A stretch of 64,000 bases of DNA from Cyathus striatus (Eukaryota > Basidiomycota > Agaricomycetes > Agaricales > Nidulariaceae): positions 6,448,001 through 6,512,000 of the forward strand of contig JAOVFP010000003.1 in NCBI GenBank assembly GCA_025738555.1, given 5' to 3'. Shown here piece after piece: positions 34,593 to 47,974 of the stretch. The notes under the pieces are model-generated. The model worked only from the letters and a program-made list of their open reading frames with translations. It had not been told where the DNA came from and did no database searches. A program made the translations under genes and the position numbers. Numbering within the stretch: position 1 is the stretch's first letter; every line of letters starts with the position of its first letter.

Positions 34593-35775
34593 TGACAAAG
34601 TTTAATAGTGGAGTGATTTTGGTGTGTTGTATTGTGGCTTAGAGCAATTTGATGACCTTGAAAAAGTTGTCTCAGGGATAGGATTGATCACCATAACCCC
34701 ATGAATAGATTGAGCTAGGATCTGGTGAGAATAGTTATGTGTATCCATCTGCCTCCTTGCAGCCTGAACAGATACTGGCATATTAATGCTTGCTAAATAA
34801 TGGGTATATTGAGGTATCTCTAGCTACAAAGGAGTAAGCTGACTATTGTGTTAGGTCCTTTCCTTTTTGGATGGCCAGCAGTTAAGAGCTAGCATGTTGA
34901 ATGAATGATGAGGGTTTCTGACATACTTTAGATCCACCTAGTGGCTATCTGATACACTGGATAGTTATCTAAGTATGTCTAGCCACTAGGGGGTACTTTG
35001 TACCTAAACCCTCACCATCTGCTCCTCACTAAATCCTATAACACAACTTTCTAATCAGCCCTCCACCCATAACTGAGGATACTTAAACCACTTTCTAACA
35101 ATGCCTGGAGATGTCAACATGATAGAGAAGTCTAACTTGTGAGTACATGAGGAGTATGGCTTCATGTTAATGATGAAATTGACTGGTAAGAAAGAATGGC
35201 AAAAGTAAAGGCAGTTATGGCAAAATATTAATTCCTAAATCAATAGAAGATACACAGATTATGTCATTTTCCCTTGCAAAATGTATGCTTGAACTAATGG
35301 TGGATAGCAGTCAGTCTGTAGTGGTGGCCTTCTGTCCAGATGGGAAAGAGAACTCTGACTTCAACATTCATTTAGAGAATATTGTTCATTGAACATTCCT
35401 TGCAAAAGGAGGCCATGTGAAGGAGGACAAATCAGTCTTTGTAAATAGTGTAATATATACTAAGAGGTTAGAGATGTTTACAACAGGGTGATAGTAGCTA
35501 GCTTATGTAATAATAACTACTTACTCCTAAAACAACATAATGGGGTGGCAAGTTTGGGGGGAATTTTGCAGAAGATCAGTATTAAGGATGCTTCCAGGCA
35601 AAAGGGGGTAGAAGGGGGATGTATAAGGAGGTGGAGGATAGTCTAAGTAGTGGGTAGGTAATGTCTCTGGCTATGTATGAGGTAATGCACAATACTTTAG
35701 GAGTTTGGAGCTCTTCTTACTAGACTCAAATCAAATCACTTAATCAATAATCTTGGAAAGGTCACTTTAATTCAC
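34593..35775. other. Unassigned interval
   Basis: No gene recognised. A hairpin-like segment with CCTAGTGGCT and AGCCACTAGG lies at about 34938-34996. The section next to the 18S fragment might be rDNA spacer, but I cannot support that. Confidence 0.35.
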
Positions 35776-36842
35776 TAAAGTACCTAGTTTAGCGCAACGT
35801 AGTATAAATTAAAATATGTATAATTTCACTCACACCACATACGCTCACTAAGAAAGTGCTCGGTGGGTAAGACTCGGATGCAGGACGCGTCCGGGCGAAG
35901 TAAGGTAAAGTAAATGGTGTCGAAGACTGACGCACAAGATGGAATGCGTGCTTAGCGAACGCTTTGATGCGCGTTTGATGCGCGTTCCTTAATCTCGGAC
36001 TTAGCACGGGCTTAGGACTTTGACTCTCGTTACACTCAGAATCTCAAGCTCGCACAAATACTCTCGCAGAACTGCTTAATGGTATTTCTCGGGGCACAGG
36101 AGACTGCTCTCCCTCTACTTTACTCTACCTATTAAATATCATACAGGACTACGGCTAGAGGAACTATATAGTTAGGACAAATACAGTAATTTACATATTA
36201 GCTAAGCAGTAAGATAGACTTTTGGACTGGATACAGACGTCTGGGATGGACCAGAGTAATTCACGCATGTACAAACATACGAGCGCCAAGAATGCGTTCA
36301 TATGGGAAGATAGCGAAGAACAATAAATCGTCCTGCAGGAAGAACGCTCCATACGGAGGCGTGATGCCGCGCGCTTTGACTTGTGGAAATGGGAACCGCT
36401 GAATCAGCCTGCCGGGAATGCCGGATCTCAGGCCAGGCTAGGCGCCTATGGCGTGCTGATGCACAGCGCTGGTACAGCGTGGTTAGATAGCGGCAACTGC
36501 CGTGGGTCTAGTGCTCATGCCTTTTCCTATGACGCGATAACATAGCTTCGATATCCTATTATTAGAATAGACGCGCGCTTAGCTCGATCTCCGGCCTTAC
36601 TGGTAACTATTTCCCACCGATGTCGAGAATAAGCTCTGACCTCGGTGTTTCTATTCTTAGACGCTTTCCTACTTAGGCTAGTTATGTCCCTTATTAGCGC
36701 GAGTCGTTCCCACGCTAGCTAACGGTCCGGGACCTCTACCTTAGCTAATAATTACAACCCAGATATATTATACCGTTTGTAAGTAGCGCATAGAATATAG
36801 AAATAATGTTTTTATAGTAGGTAGAAGTACGCTAGGCGTATT
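35776..36842. repeat. Dispersed repeat R, copy 1 (complete, CpG-rich)
   Basis: 1,067 bp, beginning TAAAGTACCTAGTTTAGCGC and ending near GCTAGGCGTATT. Flanks TTCAC and ATCAC may be a worn 5-bp duplication. It keeps many CpGs. No gene. It lacks TG...CA ends, so it is not a standard LTR; its class is unknown. Confidence 0.7.
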
Positions 36843-38261
36843 ATCACTACACTATGTCAAGGTACTTTATAACAGAAGCTACATGGGGGATAGCTTGGGT
36901 CTACATGTCAAAACTCATCTACTTTATATACTGCTGGAAATATAGTGGCTGATGGTACTGTATAGGTGCTGGATAGGTACATCCAGAGTACTAAGGATTG
37001 TAAACTACGTCACTGACAAGGGAAAGCCATGTGCGTGCTGGACAGGGGGTCGCACATCTGTCATAGGGAGTTGTGCGATGGGGAATATGGTGCCGCACAT
37101 GTTCCTTCGGTCATGGCAGGATTGGCTATACATGGATGTGCTAAGAATAGCTCAGGTGTCGATCAGGGTTCAGGGTTCATCACTTAATCTAGCCATGTTA
37201 TCACTTCACTGGTTACTCTGAGAGAAGTTGATCGGTTGACTTGGGGCTTCAGGACTTGCCAAGGTGCCTAGTGAGGCACTTCATCATCACTTGCTTCACT
37301 TGGATACTGATCGCATTTTTATCATGTGACCTTCATGTGTTGCTAAACACATTCTGACTGTTATTCATTTAGTCACTGAGTTTTAGAGTTGTTATTATCT
37401 CTCTACTTCTGTATTCAGTACTACCTTAGGCTTTATATTAATAATACCCTTGATGAGTGTACTTTGTAGTACTATAACTGGCAGCTCAAGTCTTGACTTC
37501 AATCCTATTATCTAACCCATGTTTGTTACCATTTAGTGAGTACTTGTATACATAATAGAAAAGCTAAAATCGATTGCTATAGGTAGTGTACACCTATCAG
37601 GCATCTCAATATTCCTTTTCATAAGTGTTGTCTGGCTCATTCCTAGTGTGAACTGTAAGAAAAATAACCATACAGTGAATTAAATGAAATAAGTCTGTTG
37701 TGTGAAATTGAAGTAGTGTTTTCTAATACTAAGTTAATGTTGTATGGTTTGAACTATGCATAAGATTCATGGACTAACTCTTTTTTTCTAGGTTTTTATA
37801 CTAATACAGTTTGTTAAGTCAAGAAAAGTATGGTAAGTTAATAGTTAAATTAGTAACACAGAAATGAAAACTTACATTGACACAATAAAATACACATATA
37901 CTTCAATGCACTTCATGCATGGAAGTATATATGTAGGAAGAAGTATGAATGTACAAATTAACTACAAGTCAGACAATGCACATGGACAAGTGAAGTATAT
38001 ATTCAATATACTGATGATGAAATATGCAAATGAAGATCAGAAAATTAACATGTACAAACACACAACTTTGGACTAATATGCAAAAAATGTACCTGTAAAC
38101 TAAACAAAACTTAATAAATTATGAGAAAGAGATAAAGTGTAATATTATTAAGGTGAATAAAAGACAAACACACTCTATGAAATCTATATGAGCTCTAAGT
38201 GCAATGTTAAAAATTCTCCATATAAAACAACACCTATTCTACACTCATAATGTGTTAGGTA
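36843..38261. other. Interval before the LINE, no gene seen
   Basis: AT-rich sequence. It might contain the decayed 5' part of the LINE but shows no motif I recognise. Confidence 0.3.
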
Positions 38262-39693
38262 GGATATGGAATTGCTTCTTGGAATGTAAATGGGTTTCAC
38301 AAGAAGCAAGTCCACATAACTGACTTCATGGTAAAGAGAACATAGTCATCCTTGCCATGCAGGAGACACTAGTAAGTAACTACAACTACCCTATCAAAGT
38401 TGAGGGTTACACTACCTATTCTACACCTTGGGAAGAGGAATTCTGTGGTCAAGTCATACTCATGCAGAGCTGCCTAGGCTCATACTTGTTTATTCCTCAA
38501 TACATGAATGTCAAATTAGCATGACACTTCATATGTATCAAAATTTCTGGTCTAGGTGATCATACATGCCCAATTGTTGTTATTGGGTGTTACTTCCTGT
38601 CAGGTGGCAATTTCCAATCAGTATGCTCACAAGCTCTGAGGATGCTGATGAAAATTAACTAGGAATTATATGAGAAAGACCCAGATACAATAGTGGTGAG
38701 TGTTGGAGACTTCAACACAGATGCTGAATGGATCAACAAAAGATTCATCAGGAGACAAAGCCCCTGAGAACCTTACCTGTGTGTGGTTCACCGCTATTAC
38801 ACTTTCCAACAAATGGAAGGCCCAAGGTGTTGGACTACATCATAGGTACACAGGTGACCATGGATGGACTTCTTCACCCTAGAATATTTAGGGAATACTC
38901 AATCAGCAATCATTGCTCAGTTTAAGACAAGTTCACAACTCAAAAACTTTACCACAGACCCCAATGCTACAAGTTAGCACCAGAATGATCAAGAAATTCA
39001 GCAAGCAACTCACCAATGATAATTGTTGGCTAGTGTTGGAGGAACAAATCACCAATGAGTCTGAGCTGTTGACAGACAGTGAGGGATTTGTGGATCAAAC
39101 AGAAACTATATCACAAAAATATGGTGTCATGTATGACCCTTTAGCACAAAGAAGGAATTACCTTGCAAACTCAAATGCTTGCTCAGACGATACCAAGCAA
39201 TGTCGAAAAAAATCAGCAAGGCTGCAACATGTGATGCAGTCACTGACACATTGATGGTGCATTATCATCAGGTGTGGAGGAAGTTCTGTGCAGAACAGAA
39301 ATGATATGAGTGCCAACAGAAGCAAAAATGGTTCTCTGACCTTGAAGAGGACATGGTCGCTAATGACCAAAAGAATGTATAGGCTCATCTAATGGCTAAG
39401 ACACAAGAATCTACTGGAGGCAGTGGAAACCAACTCCTACAGGTTGATGGCCACCTAATTCACAACAGTGAATCAATTCTAGAGGCAATGAAAGGACACT
39501 TTCAGACCCTCCTACAGGATGATCCAGAAGGTTTATTACAGAATGAAGAATACTGGGCTGGAATTGATCTAGGAGAATAGAAGGCTACACTTGGGGGAAT
39601 TAATGCACCCTTAACATGGCCAGAAGTTCTTCTTGCAATCTGAGGAGCATGTCGAAACACAGCACCAGGTGAGGACTTGATGCACATCAATAT
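38262..39693 (+). pseudogene. LINE (non-LTR retrotransposon): endonuclease and start of RT
   Basis: AP-endonuclease-type domain: IASWNVNGFHKKQ, AMQETL, VVIGCYFLSGGN, SVGDFNTDA, and later YSISNH with the conserved His. The following region ends in LLQVDGH, APLTWPEVLLAI and RNTAPGED, which resembles the segment before the RT palm in fungal LINEs. Many frameshifts and TGA/TAG stops. Repeat R copy 2 is inserted after 39693, with AATAT duplicated; the LINE resumes at 47601. Confidence 0.75.
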
Positions 39694-40308
39694 TAAAGTA
39701 CCTAGTTTAGCGCAATGTAGTATAAATTAAAATATGTATAATTTCACTCACACCACATACACTCACTAAGAAAGTGCTCAGTGGGTAAGACTCGGATGCA
39801 GGATGCTTCTGGGCAAAGTAAGGTAATGTAAAGAGTGTTGAAAACTGACATTTGAGAGGGAGTGCACACTTAGTGAACACTTTGATGTGTATTTTGATGC
39901 ACATTCCTTAATCTCGGACTTAACATGGGCTTATGACTTCACACTTTGCATTGCACTTAGAATCTCAAAGCTCACACAAATACTAAAGTACAATGCTAGA
40001 TGGTATTTCTCAGGGCACAGGAGACTGCCCTTATTCTACTTAACTCTACCTATTAAATATCCTACAAAACTATGGCTAGAGGAACTATATAGTTAATACA
40101 AAAGCAGTAATTGCACATTATCTAAGCTGTAAAGTAGACATTGTAGACTAGCTACGAGAGTCTGGGATGGACCAGAGTAAATCACAGTTTGACATGCATA
40201 TGAGTGCCAAGAACACGTCCATATGGGAAGATAACAAAGTACAATAGAACCTGTCCGCAGGTGAGGTGCTCCATACAAAAGTATGATGCTGTGCACTTTG
40301 ACACATTG
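39694..40308. repeat. Dispersed repeat R, copy 2, left part (CpG-depleted)
   Basis: Aligns with 35776-36385 of copy 1. Almost every CpG of copy 1 is TG or CA here, for example GCGAACGC against GTGAACAC. The copy is broken at about 40303-40308 and continues at 47126. Confidence 0.8.
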
Positions 40309-41414
40309 TGGAGGAAGTAGATGGTATACTGGTGTAACCCAGTATTATACTTATAATTAAACTTACTTCGTTTCTTTTATCATTTATCTTTAATTACCTA
40401 TTTCTATGTACTCTAACTTTATATCTACTCATTTCTATCTGCTTACTTTGGTTTTTATGACACGCTGTGCAAACAGTGCATTCAGATTTCTATATTTTTG
40501 TTCCGTGTATGGACTTAGAGACACAGCGCTGTGCTACCAAATACTGGGAAGCCGATGCCAAACAACACGTGACGCGCATATGCGCTGTTGCATCTCACCT
40601 ATGCTACAACGTGTTCTGCTTACTGCTTACTCCTCATAGTACCCCTCTGCTTTTACATTTTCTCTTGTTCTCTAGGCTTCTGGTACATGCCCACAAGGCC
40701 TTTCTGGATGATGCTCGGACCTTCTTGGCACCATGCGCCCCTCGGACCGCGCAATATGCTAGGGCTTAGGGTTTCACCCCCTCTCAAGACCCCATTTCCA
40801 TCCTCAAGCTATTCGTTTGGTCCTCAAGACCGGTGTCTCGTCCGTCAAGATAAGGTGACTGGGTCTTTACCCTCATCGTGTGACACTCCAATTGGTGAAA
40901 GGAAAAGGGGGCTGAGTCAAGGCATTGGGTTGTTTACAATTCCATTTGTTTAATTCAAATTTCTCTTGATCGTTTTATTTCTCTTTCTTTTATCTGATAT
41001 CTTCACCCTCATTTTACTGTTACCTCATAGTTCTAGACTTCACGTTCTCAACTCCCACTCCGAGTACTCCAATGACCGATGGACTTCACAGAGCACCCCA
41101 CCACCATCCACATACCTGTTGAGCTGCAGTCTAGCCCACTGCACTACTACCTTTGGGGAGGGTAGTAGCATATTGTCTTTGCTCCAGTGCTGCGTTTCAT
41201 GGTTGTATCAAGTGTGAGTCGCCTGTATTGTCTGAAAGTCCTAGTGGTATTTGTTGTGGTGAGTACTATTCCAATTCTTTCATTCTAAAAACACGGTCTC
41301 TTTAGTACATTACTGTCATTACCCCTTCATTGTCTCTTATTTCATTTACCCTTGCTATGGTGTCGTGGGTGAAACTTGATTAGTCATAAACACACACATA
41401 TGGCTATATGGCCT
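40309..41414. other. Unassigned insert, CpG-retaining
   Basis: Part of the block that splits repeat R copy 2. It keeps CpGs (CACGTGACGCGCATATGCGC), so it may be younger than its surroundings. Short plus-strand open frames exist but have no recognisable family feature. A TGTAACCCAG at 40333 could start an LTR; not supported further. Confidence 0.3.
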
Positions 41415-42486
41415 GATGTTCGGAATCCACATCATCCGGATCTTTCCGAATACACTACCAAATAATTCTCATGAGGCACTGCTTCTCAAGAAACAAACAT
41501 ATGGAAAACACAAGCCAATACCCAACTTCTTGGTGACCAATAATCGATACCGTTAAAAATAGGACACCATTGTTCTTCACACCCATTGTTCAAGAACAAT
41601 GCCTATGCATTCGCTTACCAAGGTTATGCCATTGTTTCTAATAATAGGACTCCATTGATCTTTTGCACCCATTGTGCAGAACAATGTCCTCCTATTCACC
41701 CATTGTCTTCATGCCCATTGTTTGCTGGGATCTATAAATAGAATTCCATTTTTCATCACCAGAACAATGTGATACTATTTCTGTCACCATTGTTCAAGAC
41801 CTGACTCATCTTCTTGAACACTATTGTTCTGCGCAGCCTCCACCATTACCAAATTTGAAGGACAATGCAGGATTGGTTTTGGATAGGATTAGTCAGCAGT
41901 AGGAGGAAAAGAGCATAAAAGGAGAGAGGAATTGAGCCTTAGACAGTAGTTTTATCCATTACCAAATAGCCCACCACTAGCTAGGATCTTACTCACCTGT
42001 TCATCCCCAGTAGTTATTCTTACACATTAGATACAGAATCTATTGTGCTTTTTCTTCAGTTTGATTAGTAACATAAACAATGCAGCTCAACTCACTGTAT
42101 AAATAAATTCACAGTAATATCAAAGTAACTCAACTCAACTCAACATAACGCAGCTCAACTCAATGTATCGAATCTCAATGTCACTTTTATCATATCTATT
42201 CAGTAGCAGCACATATTAGTTTATGCGCTGCAGCCACCAAGCTACAGTCAGAAACAACCAAGGCCCTCAACTTCATTTCGACCTTCACCACAGCACCAAT
42301 CTTTATATACAGCCTTCGCTGTACATACAAGCTTTCCTAGTGTTTCTAGCAGTCGTTGTTACCCTATACAGCTTTAGCCATATACTCTAGAAACTCCCAC
42401 AGTTCATCTCTTATTTACAGCCTTCGCTGTACCACACCAGTCACGGGCCAAGTTCTAAGCAAACCTAGCAAAGCCCCACAGTTCAT
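41415..42486 (+). repeat. Possible LTR remnant
   Basis: Starts TGTTCGGAATCC and ends CCCCACAGTTCA, so TG...CA. Contains repeated ACCATTGTTC/GAACAATG segments (41550-41830), CTCAACTCAACTC repeats near 42125, and two copies of ACAGCCTTCGCTGTAC (about 42305 and 42420). No flanking duplication and no internal region. It is cut off by stem-loop element 4. Confidence 0.35.
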
Positions 42487-44049
42487 CGAGTGGTGTCAGC
42501 CAATTTTTTCATATAAACTCAAGGCTATATGATCATGTGTTCTTATAAGCACTGGGTCTAATGATCACCTCTAAATTATATAGTATTCTATACTATTAGT
42601 GATTGTAATAGTGATCATAAATGATCATTTAGGGATATAGATGGCATATTGGGGTACTTACTAGTACTAATAGGTTTCTATGGACTATTACTTGTTCTAA
42701 TGGATTTATAAATGATCATAAGTGATCATTGAGTGATGCAGGTGGTATAATGGGTTATTAGTAATACTAATGGATTTGTAAGTGATCATATGTGATCATT
42801 GAGTGATAGAAGTGGTGTATTGGACTAGTACTGGTACTAATGGGTTTGTTAGTGATCATAAGTGATCATTAGATGATATAGGTGGGATATTGAGCTAGTA
42901 CTAGTACTAATGGATTTGTAAGTGATCATAAGTGATCATTAGGTGATACAAGTGGCATATTGGGGTATTAATGGTACTAATGGATTTGTAAGTGATCATA
43001 AGTGATCAATCAGTAATAGAGGTGGCATACTAGGTTATTATTGGTATTAGTAGATCTTAAATGATTATAAGTGCTCATTAAGTGATACAAAAGCATATTA
43101 GACCACTATATTAGTACTAATGGATTCGTAAATGGTCACACATATCACATATGTGACACATGTGACACACGTCACACATGTCACATTTTGCACGCTGTCA
43201 CAGTTTGTCACATGTGTCACATTTGTCACAAAATTCATGTTTGTCACGTATTTCACATTTGTCACGTATGTCACGTATGTCACGTATGTCACGTATGTCA
43301 CGTATGTCACGTATGTTACACATGTCACATATGTTACACATGTCACATTTTGCATACATATCACAGATTGTCACAGTTGTCACAGATTGTCACAGTTGTC
43401 ACATATGGTCACAGTTGTCACATATGTCACACACTGTCACACTTGTCACACACTATTACAGTCATCACATACTGTCACATATATCACAGTTTGTCACACA
43501 TATCACAGTTGTCACGTATGTCATATTTTACATGTATGTCACACATGTGACTATTTGTTGTCACATATGTCACACTTGTTACATATTTCATCATGTATAT
43601 CACATTTGTTACGCATATCACATATGTCATGTATATTATATAATGGTCACAGAGGTCACATATGGTCGCAGTTGTCATATATGGTCACACTTGTCACATA
43701 TGTCACACACTGTCACACTTGTCACACACTATTACAGTCGTCACACACTGTCACATATATCACAGTTTGTCACACATATCACAGTTGTCATGTATGTCAC
43801 ATTTTATATGTATGTCACACATGTGACTATTTGTTGTCACATATGTCACACTTGTTATATATTTCATCATGTATATCACATTTGTTATGCATGTCACATG
43901 TGTCACAATGTCACATATATCATGTATATTACATTTTGCATGTTTGTTATACATGTCACACATGTTACTTTTTCACATTTGGTATAGCTATCATATCTGT
44001 CACATTTGTCACACCTTTCACATTGCTGCATCAGTTACACTTTATTCAT

Positions 44050-45240
44050 ATATCACACATGTCACACTTCATTTGCATGTTGCCTTTCTTCTTAAGGTAC
44101 TTTCTAGCTCAAAAAAATAGATTGCACTTTTAACTTTTATGTGCACACTCCCACAATCACATGAACCCTTTATTTTATCCACCCCCTGATTCTCATTCAC
44201 TGTCCCACCATTCTTAATATCTTGATGTCTCTACTATCATCAAGTTCATGCTCTCATCTTCACTTCCCACTCTCACTACTGTTCTTATTACACTCAAAGA
44301 TCACATGAAAAGCACTAGACTACTTTAAGAGAATCATATTTTTCATATTTTCACCTGCTGTTTACTTGTGCTTGGTTGAACTTGATATTCATAACACTAG
44401 CCAGAAATCATATTTCATCAGTACTGCTTTCTGACAGTCAGATTTCCCTTCTTTATCCAGTTCTAATTTGGTTGTTAAATATATATCAGACACAGATCAG
44501 ATTAAAGTTACTTATAGTAGATATAACTGTACTCAGCCTTTAATTTTGTCCAACCTTCATCAGTCATCATATGTTCTATGAGTTTAACTTTTGAAACAGT
44601 CTTGACAATTTCATCATCTTGCCACATGTCATATTTTCATTCTGTCTATTCATCACATGTTCAGTAATCTAGTCTGGTATGTTGTCTTATTTATATCTTC
44701 CATTCAATTATTCCTTCTGTTGTCACATCATCTATCTCTTTGTGACACTTTCTATACTCAATCAAAGTATCATTATGTTACTACTATATTTTTCATTCTG
44801 TTTGCATGTCATTATTACTTCTATTATGACTTTTCAACACCTTTATTCCTGTTATTATTCTCAGCTAATACACTTTATATACCTACATTGGGATGCTAAA
44901 TCATGTCACATGTCATGAAAGTGTCATATCATGTCAAATTTTTGACCATTCCAAACTGATTTAAATGGTACAGTATTACAAATGAGAGATATATAACATA
45001 TGTAATATGTCAGAATATGGAACATGTGTAAAAAGCATAACAAATGTGAAGAATTGTCAGAAGTAACAAGAGTGGAAAGAGGTGGTTGAGAGAATAGAGT
45101 GTGATAATGGAGCAAAGACTCAAACACAAATACAGATATACTAAAGGTGTTTACCAAAGTCCAACCAAAGTCCAACCAAGGTCTGAATCAGAGACTGTGC
45201 AACTCAGAATATCTAACAAGACCGAAAATATAACAACAGA
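44050..45240. other. Loop of stem-loop element 4, no gene
   Basis: AT-rich and not coding. Shares ordered blocks with the loop of element 1, for example ATTCCATTCAATTATT-like sequence and the AATGGTACAGTATTACAAAT segment. Confidence 0.6.
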
Positions 45241-45874
45241 TGTTACATGCAAGTGAAGTGTGACATGTGTGATATATGAAGAATGTGATATATGTGATAT
45301 ACATAACAGGAGGGTCATACAAGCAAATATGACAAATGTGATATATGAATAAAGTGTAACTGATGCAGCAATGTGAAAGGTGTGACAAATGTGACAGATA
45401 TGACAACAAATAGTCACATGTGTGACATACATGTAAAATGTGACATACATGACAACTGTGATATGTGTGACAAACTGTGATATATGTGACAGTGTGTGAC
45501 GACTGTAATAGTGTGTGACAAGTGTGACAGTGTGTGACATATGTGACAAGTGTGACCATATATGACAACTGCGACCATATGTGACCTCTGTGACCATTAT
45601 ATAATATACATGACATATGTGATATGCGTAACAAATGTGATATACATGATGAAATATGTAACAAGTGTGACATATGTGACAACAAATAGTCACATGTGTG
45701 ACATACATGTAAAATATGACATACGTGACAACTGTGATATGTGTGACAAACTGTGATATATGTGACAGTATGTGATGACTGTAATAGTGTGTGACAAGTG
45801 TGACAGTGTGTGACAAATGTGACAAATGTGACCATATGTGACAACTGTGACAATCTGTGATATGTATGCAAAAT

Positions 45875-46350
45875 GTGACATGTGTAACATATGTGACATG
45901 TGTAACATATGTGACATGTGTAACATATGTGACATGTGTAACATATGTGACATGTGTAACATACGTGACATGTGTAACATATGTGACATGTGTAACATAT
46001 GTGACATGTGTAACATATGTGACATGTGTAACATATGTGACATGTGTAACATATGTGACATGTGTAACATATGTGACATGTGTAACATATGTGACATGTG
46101 TAACATATGTGACATGTGTAACATACGTGACATGTGTAACATATGTGACATGTGTAACATATGTGACATGTGTAACATACGTGACATGTGTAACATATGT
46201 GACATGTGTAACATATGTGACATGTGTAACATACGTGACATGTGTAACATATGTGACATGTGTAACATATGTGACATGTGTAACATACGTGACATGTGTA
46301 ACATACGTGACATGTGTAACATACGTGACATGTGTAACATACGTGACATA
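45875..46350. repeat. 18-bp satellite array in the right arm of element 4
   Basis: About 26 tandem copies of GACATGTGTAACATATGT, with CGTGAC variants alternating with TGTGAC in a higher-order pattern. The left arm at the mirror position has only six 9-bp CACGTATGT units, so the array grew after the arms were formed. Confidence 0.9.
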
Positions 46351-47125
46351 CGTGACAAATGTGAAATACGTGACAAACATGAATTTTGTGACAAATGTGA
46401 CACATGTGACAAACTGTGACAGCGTGCAAAATGTGACATGTGTGACGTGTGTCACATGTGTCACATATGTGATATGTGTGACCATTTACGAATCCATTAG
46501 TACTAATATAGTGGTCTAATATGCTTTTGTATCACTTAATGAGCACTTATAATCATTTAAGATCTACTAATACCAATAATAACCTAGTATGCCACCTCTA
46601 TTACTGATTGATCACTTATGATCACTTACAAATCCATTAGTACCATTAATACCCCAATATGCCACTTGTATCACCTAATGATCACTTATGATCACTTACA
46701 AATCCATTAGTACTAGTACTAGCTCAATATCCCACCTATATCATCTAATGATCACTTATGATCACTAACAAACCCATTAGTACCAGTACTAGTCCAATAC
46801 ACCACTTCTATCACTCAATGATCACATATGATCACTTACAAATCCATTAGTATCACTAATAACCCATTACACCACCTGCATCACTCAATGATCACTTATG
46901 ATCATTTATAAATCCATTAGAACAAGTAATAGTCCATAGAAACCTATTAGTACTAGTAAGTACCCCAATATGCCATCTATATCCCTAAATGATCATTTAT
47001 GATCACTATTACAATCACTAATAGTATAGAATACTATATAATTTAGAGGTGATCATTAGACCCAGTGCTTATAAGAACGCATGATCATATAGCCTTGAGT
47101 TTATATGAAAAAATTTGGCTGACAC

Positions 47126-47600
47126 TTATGGAAATGGGAAATGCTGAATCAGCCTGCCGGGAATGCCAGGTCTCAGACCTAGCCAGGCGCCTATGATGTG
47201 CTGATGCACAGCACTGGTACAGTGTGGTTAGATAGCAGTACTTGCTATGGGTCTGGTCCTCATGCCTTTTCCTATGATGTGATAACATTGCTTCGATAAT
47301 CTATTATTAGAATAGACACACACTTAGCTTGATCTCTGGCCTTACTGGTAATTATCTCTTACCGATGTTGAGAATAAACTGTGACCTTGATGTTTCTATT
47401 CTTGGATGTTTTCCTACTTAGGCTAGTAATGTCCCTTATTAGCGCGGATCATTCCCACACTAGCTAACAGTCTGGGACCTCTACCTTAGCTACTAATTAC
47501 AACTCAGATATATTATACCATTTGTAAGTAACATGTAGAATATAGAAATAGAATATAGAAATAATGTTTTTATAGTAGGTAGAAGTATGCTAGGCATATT
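47126..47600. repeat. Dispersed repeat R, copy 2, right part
   Basis: Aligns with 36388-36842 of copy 1 and ends GCTAGGCATATT, followed by AATAT and the continuation of the LINE. Same CpG depletion as the left part. Confidence 0.78.
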
Positions 47601-47951
47601 AATATCCTCAAAGCACTTGTACTCAAAGAGTCTATGGCAAAGCTTGCAGAAGAGAACCTGCTCTGTAAATAGCAAGATGGTGTAGATGTACACCTGCCTA
47701 AGCAAAATTTGCCAGAAACTCCCCTCACAGGTATGGGTAAAGTGTTATTTAAGTTAATGGAGAAGGTCATATTAGTAGTGAAGTATAGTAATAGTACTAG
47801 TAATAAAGCAAAGTACAAGTAATAGTATTGAAGTATAGTGGTCAGCCACTTCATGGAGAGCATTGACACCTGGACCTGATGTTTACTGATGATTCTGCAG
47901 TAGAGCATGTATGTTGGGACCTGAAAGATGGTGAACTATGTCTGAATAGGG
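47601..47951 (+). pseudogene. LINE continuation after repeat R
   Basis: Continues the reverse-transcriptase region in frame with 39693 (HINI then LKALVLKESMAKLAEENL). It then decays into stops and ends at the left TIR of element C. Confidence 0.55.
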
Positions 47952-47974
47952 CAGTATATTGAGGTCCCCCACAA

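Larger units (their letters stand above)
42493..47125. mobile_element. Stem-loop element 4 (GTGTCAGC family), with expanded arm
   Basis: 4,633 bp, GTGTCAGCCAATTTTTT to AAATTTGGCTGACAC. The outer arms (42493-43125 and 46495-47125) are built of roughly 63-bp units with GTGATCATAAGTGATCATT; the inner arms are TGTCACA arrays. The loop (about 44050-45240) matches that of element 1. The right inner arm contains an 18-bp array of about 480 bp which the left arm lacks. Right flank TTATGGAAATGGG belongs to repeat R copy 2. Long open frames in the arrays are not genes. Confidence 0.82.

Noticed and set aside
36952..37221. 89-codon plus-strand open frame
   Set aside because: Isolated, no homology recognised, no conserved neighbour.
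40406..41217. Plus-strand open frames of 77-121 codons in the CpG-retaining insert
   Set aside because: No family feature, no start context or splice evidence, and several overlapping frames are similar in length.
42490..42503. TGGTGTCAGCC after a possible LTR end read as a tRNA-Met primer binding site
   Set aside because: The same GTGTCAGC occurs as the terminus of the other three stem-loop elements, so it is explained by element 4; the resemblance to TGGTATCAGAGC is probably chance.
43132..46519. Long open frames (up to 444 codons) in the TGTCACA arrays, both strands
   Set aside because: They are translations of 9- and 18-bp repeats (VTYVTH, CHTCYI). Several frames are open at once and there is no domain or codon signature.
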